From the NCBI GenBank assembly GCA_963969595.1, contig OZ018415.1, forward strand, positions 18,600,001 through 18,664,000: 64,000 bases of DNA, given 5' to 3'. Each line of letters begins with the position of its first letter. Position 1 is the stretch's first letter. This DNA is from Neckera pumila. Its lineage: Eukaryota > Streptophyta > Bryopsida > Hypnales > Neckeraceae. The notes beneath the pieces are model-generated. The model was not told where the DNA came from, ran no database searches, and was given only the letters and a program-made list of their open reading frames with translations. The position numbers were made by a program, and so were the translations under genes. Of the stretch, positions 35,191 through 45,603 are shown piece by piece.

Positions 35191-35433
35191 TTAATGTACA
35201 GGTACATTTTGCTTTCTCAATGCAGTAGCAATGTACAAATAGATGGTACATTTTAGGAGGTGGATACTTTAATGACCACTATGTATCAACTTCAAAAATT
35301 TATAACTAATTCCAAAAAATATAAAACGAATTGGGTTACATGCTACTTCCATTTGTCTTCCAAGGAAAATTTTATTGAAAAATATTTCAAAGAAGTCTAG
35401 TGTAGCGTTCCCAAAGTAGTTATCAACTCTTAA

Positions 35434-36091
35434 CCCCTAAATGCCCAAGGTCATTTTTGAGCTTCTCGGCATTTGCTCTATAGTGAACAAAAAGCCAACA
35501 TTTTGACAAGTTTTATCAATTTTTTTTAAATTGTAATCATACAAATTCAAACTAGACATGTTACAAATCACATGGGAAAAAAAACAAAAAAACAATATCA
35601 TTTCTAAATTAAAAATTAGAATGTTTGATCATGAGGGTGTTAAAATTGTGAAAGTGATTTGAAGTCTTTCAATCTTCTTTTCAAATGTCAAATGTCAAAT
35701 ATTGGTCATCAAAAAAATGTGAGGTTAAAGGACGACATATATAATTCCAATCAATTTATAGCTTCTCAAAATTTACTTTACAATTTTTCTAAATGAATTT
35801 CTAGTGTGAATTTTTTTCCAGGACCTAGTGTATTTGAGGCTCATTTCTAAGATCCCTCAACACTAGAAATCAAGATTTGTAATGGATACCCTAACTTGCA
35901 CAAAACCATGAATAGAAAAATCATTATCATTCAATTTTTTAAATTGGATTTTTGATGCTAAAACGAAACTTCAAAAATAAAATTTCAAAAATATAAATGG
36001 CCCAAAATAAGGTTTTATTTAACTTGATAAGGTTTTATTTAACTTCAAAATTTTGCCAACTCTAGATTTTGGTGCCTCAGACATTTAAGGG
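35434..36091. mobile_element. TTAA-family F element, 658 bp (copy F1)
   Basis: The ends CCCCTAAATGCCC and ...GACATTTAAGGG are imperfect inverted repeats with TTAA at 35430-35433 and 36092-36095. Inner sequence (AAGGTCATTTTTGAGCTTCT, CAAACTAGACATGTTA) matches F2 at 37148. This family is shorter than the 0.93-kb class and differs internally. A reversed Q repeat lies just to its left. Confidence 0.75.
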
Positions 36092-36318
36092 TTAAATGTC
36101 CGCTTTATAGACCTTCTACCTTGGACATATCCTTGTTGCCTGGACTCAAAATTTTGTTAGGCTTGTAACTGCAAAATTGGATACAATTTGAAAAAGTTAA
36201 CTGAACCAGAAAATCGGTCATTTCAAATGTCTGGCACATGGCCTGCTACTGTACTGTAGTACTAGTTTCAAATGTGTAAATAACCTATTGTAGTGTATTA
36301 CTAGATTTAACTGTTTAA

Positions 36319-36827
36319 TTCTTAAAGGACGGGCTAGTGATTCTGGAAATCATCCCTTTGGTTACCGTGTGAATCATTGTCTTAAAAAATTGCAAAAGCA
36401 CTCAATGGAAGTCAAACTATTATAGAAGATCTGTTCTTTTTACAGAGGATGAATAGTTGCACTTTTGTCCTATTAGAAGGATTCTCTGTCATCCATTTGA
36501 CAAAAAGTGTCCTCATCAGACAAAATGCTACACATGCCAAAAAAGTGACCAATGGATGATTTTCAAGTTTACTATAAAAATGAAGAATGCATCCATTCGT
36601 CCGTAAATCAAATCATTCTTGGCAAAGTATTTTGGTGATAGGTCTCATTTCTTAGGATTAAAGGAATAGAAATAAAAGGCACATTTTGTACACTGGATGT
36701 ATTTGCATGTCAGTCGTTTGTCTTTGGCAGTAGATTAAAGTTCTTGCATGTGTCAAATTTATGAAAATAAAATCTCATGTAAGTATAAATTGGTATCTAT
36801 TGACAAAAATAAAATAGTACACAATGT
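36319..36827. mobile_element. Fragment of the third TTAA-type family
   Basis: TTAA at 36315-36318 is followed by TTCTTAAAGGACGGGCTAGT. Shared words with 11396 and with the reverse of 63575-63760 include GTGTGAATCATT, GATGAATAGTTGCACTTTTG and GGATTCTCTGTCATCCA. No right terminus was identified. Confidence 0.5.
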
Positions 36828-36831
36828 TTAA

Positions 36832-36972
36832 CCCCGTAAGGATGCTGTGGACTAGAGTAATCCGATGGATGACTTCACTATTAGCTATTGAAAAAGACAA
36901 TGCACCTATTGGTTTGATAATTGGAGAATTTTAGTGACTACCTCGATCATGGGGGTCCACGTTCTTACAGGG
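36832..36972. mobile_element. 141-bp TTAA-flanked miniature element
   Basis: It starts CCCCGTAAGGATGCTGTGGAC and ends GTCCACGTTCTTACAGGG, imperfect inverted repeats, with TTAA on both sides (36828-36831, 36973-36976). It is the smallest member of the TTAA group. Its interior resembles positions 1-100 of the window. Confidence 0.75.
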
Positions 36973-37147
36973 TTAAACTTAGCTTCATGAGTATTTATAT
37001 ACAGATTTCACAAAGCTCACCTAAACTATTCCTTATGAACACAAATTTCTTTGCAGTACCCATAGGTTACATTTGAGAGGAGAAATGTAGTACACCACAT
37101 TTACATAAAATTGAGAAGGGTGACAATGATAGGCTAGTTCACCGTAA

Positions 37148-37784
37148 CCCCTAAGTGCCCAAGGCCTGTTTTGAGCTTGTAGGAATTTGCTCTAATTTGA
37201 ACAAAAAGACAACATTTTGAAAAGTTGTGCCAATTTCTTTTGAGTTGTAACCTTACAAATTCAAACTAGACATGTTAGAGATCACGTAGGAAAAGAAAAC
37301 ACAACAAAATCACTTAGGAATCAAAAGATTATAATGTTTGACCACGAGGGTGTAAAAACTATGAAAATCTTTCAATTCTCTTTTTGCATATCACATCTAA
37401 TCAATTGGTCACCAAAAAAATATGAGGTTAAAGGGCCTAATATACATAGCTCCAATCAATTTACGACTTCTCAAAATCTACTCTATAATTTTTTTAAATG
37501 AATTTCTAATGTGATTTTTCCTCCAAGATCTAGTGTATTTGAGGCTCATTTTCAAGAGTCCGTAACACTACAGAAAGTCAAGATTGCAATGGGCACCCTT
37601 GCACAAAATCTTGAATAGAAAAATCATAATCAATTATTTTCAAAATCGGATTTTTGATGCTAAAACTAGACTTCAAAAAGAATTTTATAAAAATACAAAG
37701 TACTCAAAATAGCAATTTGGTTAAGTTTTATTTAACTTCACAGTATTGTCAACTCCAAAATTTGGTGCCTCGGGCATTTAGGGG
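37148..37784. mobile_element. TTAA-family F element, 637 bp (copy F2)
   Basis: CCCCTAAGTGCCCAAGGCC at the left and GCCTCGGGCATTTAGGGG at the right. TTAA is intact on the right (37785-37788) and GTAA on the left. The interior parallels F1 in the same orientation, with moderate divergence. Confidence 0.75.
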
Positions 37785-38328
37785 TTAATAAAGGGCATCA
37801 GAATTGCCAGTTTTCTTATGTCTCCCTAATATACTTGTACTTGTAATTTGTCACCCTCTACAATTGAACAATTACCGCCTAGTTAGAATTTGTATAAAAG
37901 GACAATGCTTGAATCTTTGCAAATCACTACAAATATTTCTAGTAAATTTTGACTAAAGAGCTTCTTAAAGGTCATTACTTATAATCTTAAAACACTATAA
38001 GATGTCTAGGAGTATACTTAAAAACTCACTTAAAACCCTTTCTCTTGTAGTGAATAGTGAAGAAGGCAAAGAACTTTGGTCCAAATTTGAAAAAAATGTT
38101 CATTTTAAAAATTCACCTAAGGTGAGTACCAATAATCAATGGTAGGGCCATCTATAATTCAAGCGTAGCATATGTCAATATGAATATAATGAGCACTTAA
38201 AATAGTGCTTACAAAATGAAACATGCTCAATTATTTTTTTGAATGGCTTTCTCTACTGATGTTTATCATGCCTTGGTCTACCATTCATGCTCATATTTAA
38301 AGTGTTGATATTTAGGCATTTTTGTAAT

Positions 38329-38608
38329 CACTAGAAGAAAACTGTGTTGTACTCAACAAAAAGTGTGGAGTGGATTTTGTTGATACAAAAATACAAAAAT
38401 CTGCGTTTTACTTGTCAAATTTTGTGTTGAAATGGTGGAATGCATAATTTTGCGTTATGAAGGGAGAACTCAACAAAATCCACCCCACACTTTGTGTTGA
38501 GTACAATGCAGTTTTTGTCAAATACAATGCAGTTTTTGTCAAATACAATGCAGTTTTTGTCAAATACAATGCAGTTTTTGACAAGTTAAACGCAGTTTTC
38601 TTCTAGTG
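38329..38608. mobile_element. CACTA-type MITE, 280 bp, with an internal 21-bp array
   Basis: It starts CACTAGAAGAAAACTGTG and ends CGCAGTTTTCTTCTAGTG, with a 3-base duplication AAT on both sides (38326-38328 and 38609-38611). CACTA...TAGTG ends and 3-bp duplications define the CACTA/En-Spm superfamily. Longer inverted arms follow (GTGTGGAGTGGATTTTGTTGA and its complement). A 21-bp unit, TACAATGCAGTTTTTGTCAAA, is repeated four times near the right end (about 38498-38582). Confidence 0.85.
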
Positions 38609-39664
38609 AATGGATGCTCTCATCTTAGATGCAAAAGCCCATTTACAATGCCACTATATTAGGAACACCCCATTCTTCATGTTCCCAATCCTTGCAATAG
38701 GCAAATATTATACAAATTTTTTTTTTCTTTCTAAAACAATAGTTTTTTAGAAAATTCAAGGCATTTTTCTTGTATTAAGAATAATACATTTAAAATTTTC
38801 AAAATAAGCATTTGAACATTACTCCTATCAATAAGTTATCTGAATTTTTGTACAATCCTTTTGGAAATAAAAAAGAATTTTGAAATCTCTAAATATGCAT
38901 TTTTAGGTTATCGTATGAATAAACTATGGTTTGTCCAAAGTTTTTGAGAATAGATGTATCTAAAATCAACTTGAACCTCTAAAGCTCTTTTGATCATTAA
39001 GCGCTCTGGAATCCATATTCTAAATGATGAATAGAGGGCTTGCAAGCATTATTTCGTCCAACCAACTTCTTGTTCATCCAACGTAATATTTGAATCTTAA
39101 AAAGAAAACCTTCCTTAATGACCAATTTCATAAAATTCTAGTAATTTTTGTACAAAAATACAAGCAAAAATGTGCAAAAATTCAAGAAAGGATTGAAGCG
39201 TCAAGGACTCGAGAAGTGCGGTAAGCGGTAAAAGTAGCAATATACGTGCAAACAAATGATAGGGTGCCAAAAAAACATTAGAGATAAAAATTATAATTTG
39301 ATTGATTATACTATTGTGTATGTAAAATGTCATTGGATGTATTGTAAATACAATAGGATGTAGAATAATGGGGTGCATTTGAAAAAATATATATTTAGGA
39401 TACCACCCTTTTATTAATTCAGTGGGACAAAAGTCTTAATTATGGTTTTAGAACTAACACATTTGACCCACATTTATACTACATTGTCCTTTTGTTCTAA
39501 ATTCTTTAAGTTCATGTGATCTAATTCACACAACAATCTTAGTTTGAAAATTAAATGAGATTGCAACTGAGTATAGGATTAATATAAAATTTGTGATTAT
39601 AATTCTATGTGCTTGGATAATAAATTTTGAACATAGGTATATAAGAGTGCATTTCCCTAAAAGC

Positions 39665-40006
39665 CATTAGAAAAAATTTCAAACTTTTGGAAGGCTGCTC
39701 CATAGCCCTCCGAAGTACCATGAAATTTGATTTTTTGGGGCTAAAAAATTCATTTTCCTCCTATTTTTGTGCAACACAAATTATAGTGATAGTGGTGCAA
39801 GAACCGAGTTTTACCAGTTAAAAAATTACTTTATATATATACATATAATTAAAAAGAAAAAACCACAAAATCTGACTGTTTCAGCGAATAGTCAGCTTAG
39901 CTAACTGCTCACCGGAGGACTTTTTTAGATTGACAGGCCAAACTTGAAAACAGCTTGGCATGTCAATCTGGAGCAGCCCTCTAAAGGATAAATATCTTTT
40001 CTAATG
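39665..40006. mobile_element. MITE with CATTAG...CTAATG ends, 342 bp (M1)
   Basis: The left arm CATTAGAAAAAATTTCAAAC ... GGCTGCTC pairs with GAGCAGCCCTCTAAAGG ... CTAATG at the right. An internal inverted repeat (AGATTGACAGGCCAA and TTGGCATGTCAATCT) adds a second stem. No target duplication is evident, so the superfamily is open. It is related to M2. Confidence 0.65.
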
Positions 40007-40406
40007 CAGTAAATTCTGAAAGAAAAAGTTGACTACATGACTTTACAGTCTAGTTAATGATGAAGCCTATAGTTGGATTTTTTTTTTAACACAAATGGAA
40101 TGGAATTGGATTCTAATTTTTGAAGCTACAAATATCTACATTTTACATGAATACAAATTCTGCTACTAAAAATCTGTGAATGCGGCAGGCCACTTGTGGT
40201 TGGTGGTTTTGTTTTCTTCTTTTTGCTATGAAATTTTGTTTCACTTGTTTTAAAATATATATAAAAATATGAAAATGAGAATCTATTTAAAAACTGAGGT
40301 TATAGGTTTGGAGTGTATGCTGTTTGTGGTGATGACAAGAAATTTTTGTCAAGCTCAACACACTTGATATGGGACAAAAGCATAGTTTTACATCCAATAT
40401 AATAGT

Positions 40407-40688
40407 CATTAGAAAAAATTTCAGCCCTCCAGAAGGCCTCTAAGGAATTGATTTACGGTACCCCTTTGGTGCAATTTCAAAATGAATAAAAAAATATTTT
40501 TTTGAAAATAAAAATATTAAAAAAATAAAAATTTGATGTGGCACTAATAGTGCCACATCAGCACTCCATTTTTTAAAAAGTTAAAAATAATTAAAGATAT
40601 ATATATATTTTTAGTTTATTTATTTTTATAATTGCACCGAGTGAGTGCAGAACTTGCGGCCTTTGAGAGGGCTGAAATTTTCCTAATG
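40407..40688. mobile_element. MITE with CATTAG...CTAATG ends, 282 bp (M2)
   Basis: CATTAGAAAAAATTTCAGCC ... AAGGCC on the left is mirrored by GGCCTTTGAGAGGGCTGAAA ... CTAATG on the right. A perfect inner palindrome with TGATGTGGCACTA and TAGTGCCACATCA is at about 40535-40561. Same family as M1, about 0.4 kb away. Confidence 0.65.
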
Positions 40689-41995
40689 TGATTCACATAT
40701 CTAAGCAAACACATCTAAAAATTTATTAGGTTTATGAAATTGCCAAGGTTAGTGATGACAAACTACTTGAAATATTTTTCAATAACTTATTTTTGAAAGA
40801 CAAATGGAATTGGCATCTAATCCAAGTTGTTTCATATTTTTTGGAGCTTTGTAGAATTAAATATGAATTTAAAACGTTGGAGCACTAAAGGGTTAAGAAG
40901 CCCCCTAATTGTTAACTCTAAATCCTACACCAAATTCTGTGATTGTAAGTAGTGTAAAAGAATTGAACTAAATATAGTATATAATATATTAATTGCAATT
41001 GAAAATTACAATTAACGTATGCCCTTCATTAATGAGCCATATTAGAAAATTACATAATGATAGGGTGCAAAATAAACTGTAGACCACCCCCACCCCCACC
41101 CTCCCTTTAAAATACCTAGTGTTTGCACTTATGTCCTTATTTTTTTTCAAATAATGTGCCTTCCAAGGTCAAGGATTAAACCCAAAATAATTTAGGACTA
41201 TTTTAGTGACCTTAATTGAAGTAGCAGAAGCTATTTTGTTGTGGACATGAATCTCACTCATGTACAACCTTGAAGACCTAAATTATGAGCACAAGTGAAG
41301 AATTCACTGAGATCCTCCGGTTAAAAGTTCTTCAAAATGCATAAAAGTGTTTTTACAACCTTTTTTGCTCAAAGTTTTTTTTTTCTGCAATTTCAAGAGT
41401 GTTTTCTTATTTTTGAGCCAAGAAACTTTGGGGTTAAGATGAGTACCGTACGTGAAGGTTTGATTCAACACCTATGTACCAAAATACTTTCTTTTTTGTG
41501 TGTAAAAAGGTTTTGACAACTGAAATTATTGGTGTAACATAATAGAATGATGCAGAAATTTCCCTTATAATATTCCAAACATTCAGACATACCAGAAAAT
41601 ACTTAATTTATGTCTGAATCTGACCTTCACGTAAGGTCAGTAGGCTCTCATGAATTGAAGCTGACCATTTTAGGCAAGAAATATGTGCAAGTCCATTTTA
41701 GAAACAAGTCACAAGCATACGCAGCTTCCTTAGCTCAACATGCATTCTCAGCAACCAGCAAATTGTCAATAAAGAATGGCAAGGCGGCGATCTCACAGGC
41801 ATAGTTTACTAGGAGAAGTGCTGGCTGCGGGTTGAGAGACTAGCTAGAGAAACTCTTACGGTATCTTCAGTGGCTATGGCGGGGTTGTAAAGCTTCACCC
41901 AACATCGCCATAGCCACAGAAGAATTGACGAGGCCAACAAGCCTGCCTGTGTCTCAAGCATATATCTGCTTGTAATTTCAACGAAAAGGGGCGAA
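40689..41995. other. Intergenic with element relics, no gene supported
   Basis: A Q-repeat copy lies at about 40765-40880. Relic TTAA-type right ends occur at 40886-40893 (CTAAAGGG then TTAA) and 41423-41432 (AACTTTGGGG then TTAA). A 64-codon plus-strand ORF at 41610-41804 (MSESDLHVRSVG...) has no recognisable domain and is not accepted as a gene. Confidence 0.4.
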
Positions 41996-42500
41996 TCGAA
42001 GGAACCCTTTTCGTTGAATTTACAAACTGATACTGAGAGACGACTCGAAGGAACCCTTTTCGTTGAATTTACAAACTGATACTGTGAGACGACTCGCAAG
42101 GGGCAGGAGCAACGCTGGGTCGGAGTGAAAATCTGTCCTACATCTGTTGCTGAGAGATGACAGCGAAGGTACATGCATGAGTACTTCGCTGGGTCGGAGG
42201 GAAGATCTGCCCTACATCTGTTGCTGAAAGATGACTGCGAAGGTACATGCATGAGTACTTTCCGTTGCATTTTTATTTTTATTTTTTTCTGAAATCCCTT
42301 GCAGTTGTTTGAAATCTTGGTTTGAGTTGAAAGAGATGTGCGAGTTTGTACAGTACATGACTAGGTGTGAAGAAGCGCAGGCGAACGTTAAGATGTGAAT
42401 TGGTAACTATATTTGTAAACAAAGCCTGATCGGAGTGACGATCTCGGGACATCTGCTGCTGAAAGATGACTTCCGAGGTATTCGACTATCCCTTGTGGTT
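41996..42500. repeat. Cluster of local tandem duplications
   Basis: A ~49-bp unit (TCGAAGGAACCCTTTTCGTT, then GAATTTACAAACTGATACTG) occurs twice at 41996-42095. A ~75-bp unit (GGTCGGAG ... CTACATCTGTTGCTGA ... AAGGTACATGCATGAGTACT) occurs twice at about 42113-42260, with a third partial copy at 42425-42481. A GTTTGAAATCTTGGTTTGAG segment near 42308 recurs at about 42492. Confidence 0.75.
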
Positions 42501-42764
42501 GCTTGAAATCTTGGTTTTGAGTTAAAAGCTTTACAGCAAACCCCATCGTTTTTTCATTCCGAAAATCTGGTCCACTTCTCATTCATCGGAGGCTGAAGAT
42601 GATCTAATGTTAGTAGCCAAGTCGGACCCATGTTTAGATAGTCGGTTGTGATTTTTTTCACTCACTCCACGTTGTTTTGTTGCTATTTGAGAGAATGAAA
42701 AGCGACAGGTTTGCAGGAGTGAAGAGAGAAGCAAGTTTGCACATGTCAAGAAGCATTAGCCAAT

Positions 42765-43172
42765 AGGGGTAGTCGCACCTTCTTCACTGCACAAAAATTC
42801 TTTGAAGAATGAGAAAAATGAAGAGCCTAGGGATAGCTTGAATTCTTGAAGAAGGTGTGACACCCCTTTCTTGTGAGCAGAGGGAGGAAATGGAGAATGG
42901 ACTCACAGACACTGAAAGTTGTGCAAAAGCAATGGCAGCATACCATCAGAGGAGCAACAAGGAGGTGAAAAGCAAGGGCGACAAAATATTCCTCTTTTGC
43001 GAGGAGTTCTCCACATCCATTATTCACCTCTGGAGGAGAATAATGGATGCGGAGAACTCCTCGCAAAAGAGGAATATTTGGCTTCTGAGAGCCAACTGAA
43101 AGCTAATTCAAAGCCAGCATGTCCCCATTTGCAAAAGAATTTGCAAGTAGTGAAGAAGGTGTGACTACCCCT
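42765..43172. mobile_element. Foldback element with nested 42-bp hairpin
   Basis: Outer inverted ends: AGGGGTAGTCGCACCTTCTT at the left and AGAAGGTGTGACTACCCCT at the right. A diverged third copy of the end (GAAGAAGGTGTGACACCCCT) is at about 42850. In the centre, 42984-43025 and 43038-43079 are inverted copies of 42 bases with a single mismatch around a 12-base loop. ORFs across it arise from the palindrome. Confidence 0.75.
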
Positions 43173-43415
43173 AATGTGAATTTGTATTTGTTTGTGTTGT
43201 TTTATGTGAAATTGTGACTGAACTTATATTTGAATGCAAAAAAATTTACTTTACATCCAGTGGAATGCTCTGTCAACCTCGTTGGTCTGGACATGTGAAG
43301 ATTTTGTGTTCACTGTGATTTACAACTTGCATTGGAGGCAGCTGAGAGGAGTGGTATGCATGCCCACGGCTTCTTGGGACGGATGTAAAATGTAAAATGT
43401 TCTCATTGGAGACAT

Positions 43416-43557
43416 CTTGAAAAGGAGACATCAAAGGACCCCTGTGTATCAATACCTTAAGTTAAGCTTTTTGTTTTGTTGCTATGCTTGAAAAGGAGAC
43501 ATCAAAGGACCCCTGTGTATCAATACCTTAAGTTAAGCTTTTTGTTTTGTTGCTATG
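43416..43557. repeat. Perfect 71-bp tandem duplication
   Basis: 43416-43486 and 43487-43557 appear identical base for base (CTTGAAAAGGAGACATCAAA ... GTTTTGTTGCTATG). A diverged version of the same region, with a (TTTG)n run, follows at about 43740-43800, so an older ~240-bp duplication underlies this recent one. Confidence 0.85.
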
Positions 43558-44671
43558 GTGAGATCTCCTGGATCATGCGTCCCTCGGTAGTGTTCTTGGT
43601 AATGTAGGAGTGCACGAGCTATGTTTTGTGGCGTTCCAACTCATGACAGAAAAGATATTGAGTTTTGAAAATTTTATGAATTATTTGCTTTTAAACTACT
43701 ATTATTTTTATTTTGGTTGTGACAATGGCAAAAGGCACACTAGTCGATCATTACCTTAAGTTTGTTTGTTTGTTTGTTTGTTTGTTATGGTGAGATTTTT
43801 TGACTGTGCATCCCCCAATCATGTTCTTAGTATTTTGGAAAGCTCTCTACGAGGAGGGGTTACATGGACTTTGTTTCATGGTGTTTAGTCCTACAATATG
43901 AAAGTGATTGATTTTTGAGTTGTTTTTTAATTAAAAAACTAGAAAAGCATTTTTACTTTTGTTTTGATTGAGGCAACGATACAGGGCACATTAGACTATG
44001 TAAAGACTTTCTAGCTATCTTTATTTATCACTATCTAGTATCATATTACATGCTCTATTTTTTGTCAATGAACAAGTGAAATAATTTTCTTTGGGGCAAC
44101 TTGATTTTTGTTATAAAATTATTAATTGTAGAAGAACACCAACCTAAGATCAAGGTAGCCACTCAAAAATTATCTAAATTTTATACCAATAGTTGCATTT
44201 TTCATTTTTACAGTGATCTGAAAAATCATCTATAGGACACTTTGAGGTGGTTGTGTCATTTTAGGATTAAGTGACAACTTTAGGATCATTGTTTGTTTTT
44301 TGAACTGAGGTAAAAAGTTAGAAAGTGATCATTTACCAGCTAAAGAGAAATTGGATGTGGTAGACTCAATGAAACAATTTTCAATAAATTTTTCATAAAA
44401 GAAGGATGAATTCTATTGTAAATGCAAAACGTTTCATAATTTTAGAAAAAATTTGCATTTAGTTATAATTTCTCAAAGTGAATGACAAAAGTCACTATTT
44501 TGGGTTTATAGACGTGACAGGAATCATATCATTGAATTCATTGAATGGACCATGATGTATATAAAACAAGATTAAGCCAAGTGTATTTACATAACATGCA
44601 CATAAATACAAATGGCCCCAAATACTTCCAATTGGTATTTGCACTTACAAGATTTATTGCTTCTCTTTTAT
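43558..44671. other. Intergenic, diverged duplication, no gene
   Basis: 43545-43740 and 43785-43995 share ATGGTGAGAT, a GTTCTTGGTA or GTTCTTAGTA word, and TTTTATTTTGGTTGTG or TTTTGTTTTGATTG, i.e. a diverged tandem duplication. A decayed Q repeat lies near 44360-44440. Confidence 0.4.
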
Positions 44672-44675
44672 TTAA

Positions 44676-45599
44676 CCCCTAAAGGACTATTGTCCATTTG
44701 GGGAACAAATGCGTTTTTGGGCAGGTATCTATGGATTGAAATTTTGTCAAGATTTTTTGAAACTTTTTTGGAAGATAGAAAAGCTGATAAGCTGTGTGGA
44801 AATATAATTTTCTTAACAATGGGTGCCCGGGAAAAAAGTTATGACCAATTAAGCTCAAAACAAGGGATGGCGGGCCGCCCAAGCAGCAAAACAAAATGGA
44901 CAAAAATTTGAATTTTCTTTTTTAGTGTTTGTTTTCTCATTGATTATATTTTTGTCTATTTGGAAAGCTTTGATTCATCTCATTTGGATTTGTTATGAGA
45001 AAGGTATGGACATTCTTGTTTTCCAAGCAATTAGAGCATCTTCTTGAAAAAATAACTTCCAGGATGCATTTCTAAATGCAATTTTTCAAATATTTCAGGG
45101 TTTTTTTTTGCTAGGTTTATGTTACTTGCTAGAACAATCTCACCATTGGAATTTGTGCATTGTAATTCCATCTAAAATATATGAATATTTTAGATTTTCC
45201 TTCTATCTTGTATCTACTTCTATTTAATAATTTTTTAAAGAATGATAATTAAGTTTTTTTGGATTTTTTTTTTCTTAGACTCTCAACTCAATTCTCCACT
45301 ACAAAAATTTAAAGCTCAAAACCCTGTAGTGCAAAAATTTTAAGTTAAAAATGTTCAAAGTCAAAAAATCGAGTCCCGCAATGTGTTGAAAAATTTGTTT
45401 TTATCACTTTAAATGCAAATATCTTGCAATTTGTGCGGTCAAAAATTCTGAATTTTTTTCCACATACTCTCATTCTAGTTAGGTGTAAGATCCTATGGTT
45501 AGATGTGAAAAAAAAAATTTCAATTTTTTTTACTTTTTGCTATAGAATTGGCAATTTTGAGTATTTTTTGGCAGAAAAAGGGCCTTGGTCCTTAAGGGG
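44676..45599. mobile_element. TTAA-family element, 924 bp, reversed orientation (copy E5)
   Basis: The left end is CCCCTAAAGGAC and the right end GGTCCTTAAGGGG, with TTAA at 44672-44675 and 45600-45603. Compared with E1 the body is reversed: the subterminal motif TGTCC...GGGAACA is near the left end (44690-44706). It is most like E4 inside (AAGCTGATAAGCTGTGTGG). No coding capacity. Confidence 0.8.
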
Positions 45600-45603
45600 T
45601 TAA

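Noticed and set aside
38498..38582. 21-bp repeats considered as an independent satellite
   Set aside because: They lie wholly inside a CACTA MITE defined by TIRs and AAT duplications, so they are an internal expansion.
42857..43164. Overlapping 80-codon ORFs on both strands
   Set aside because: They result from the 42-bp palindrome and foldback ends, which mirror frames between strands.
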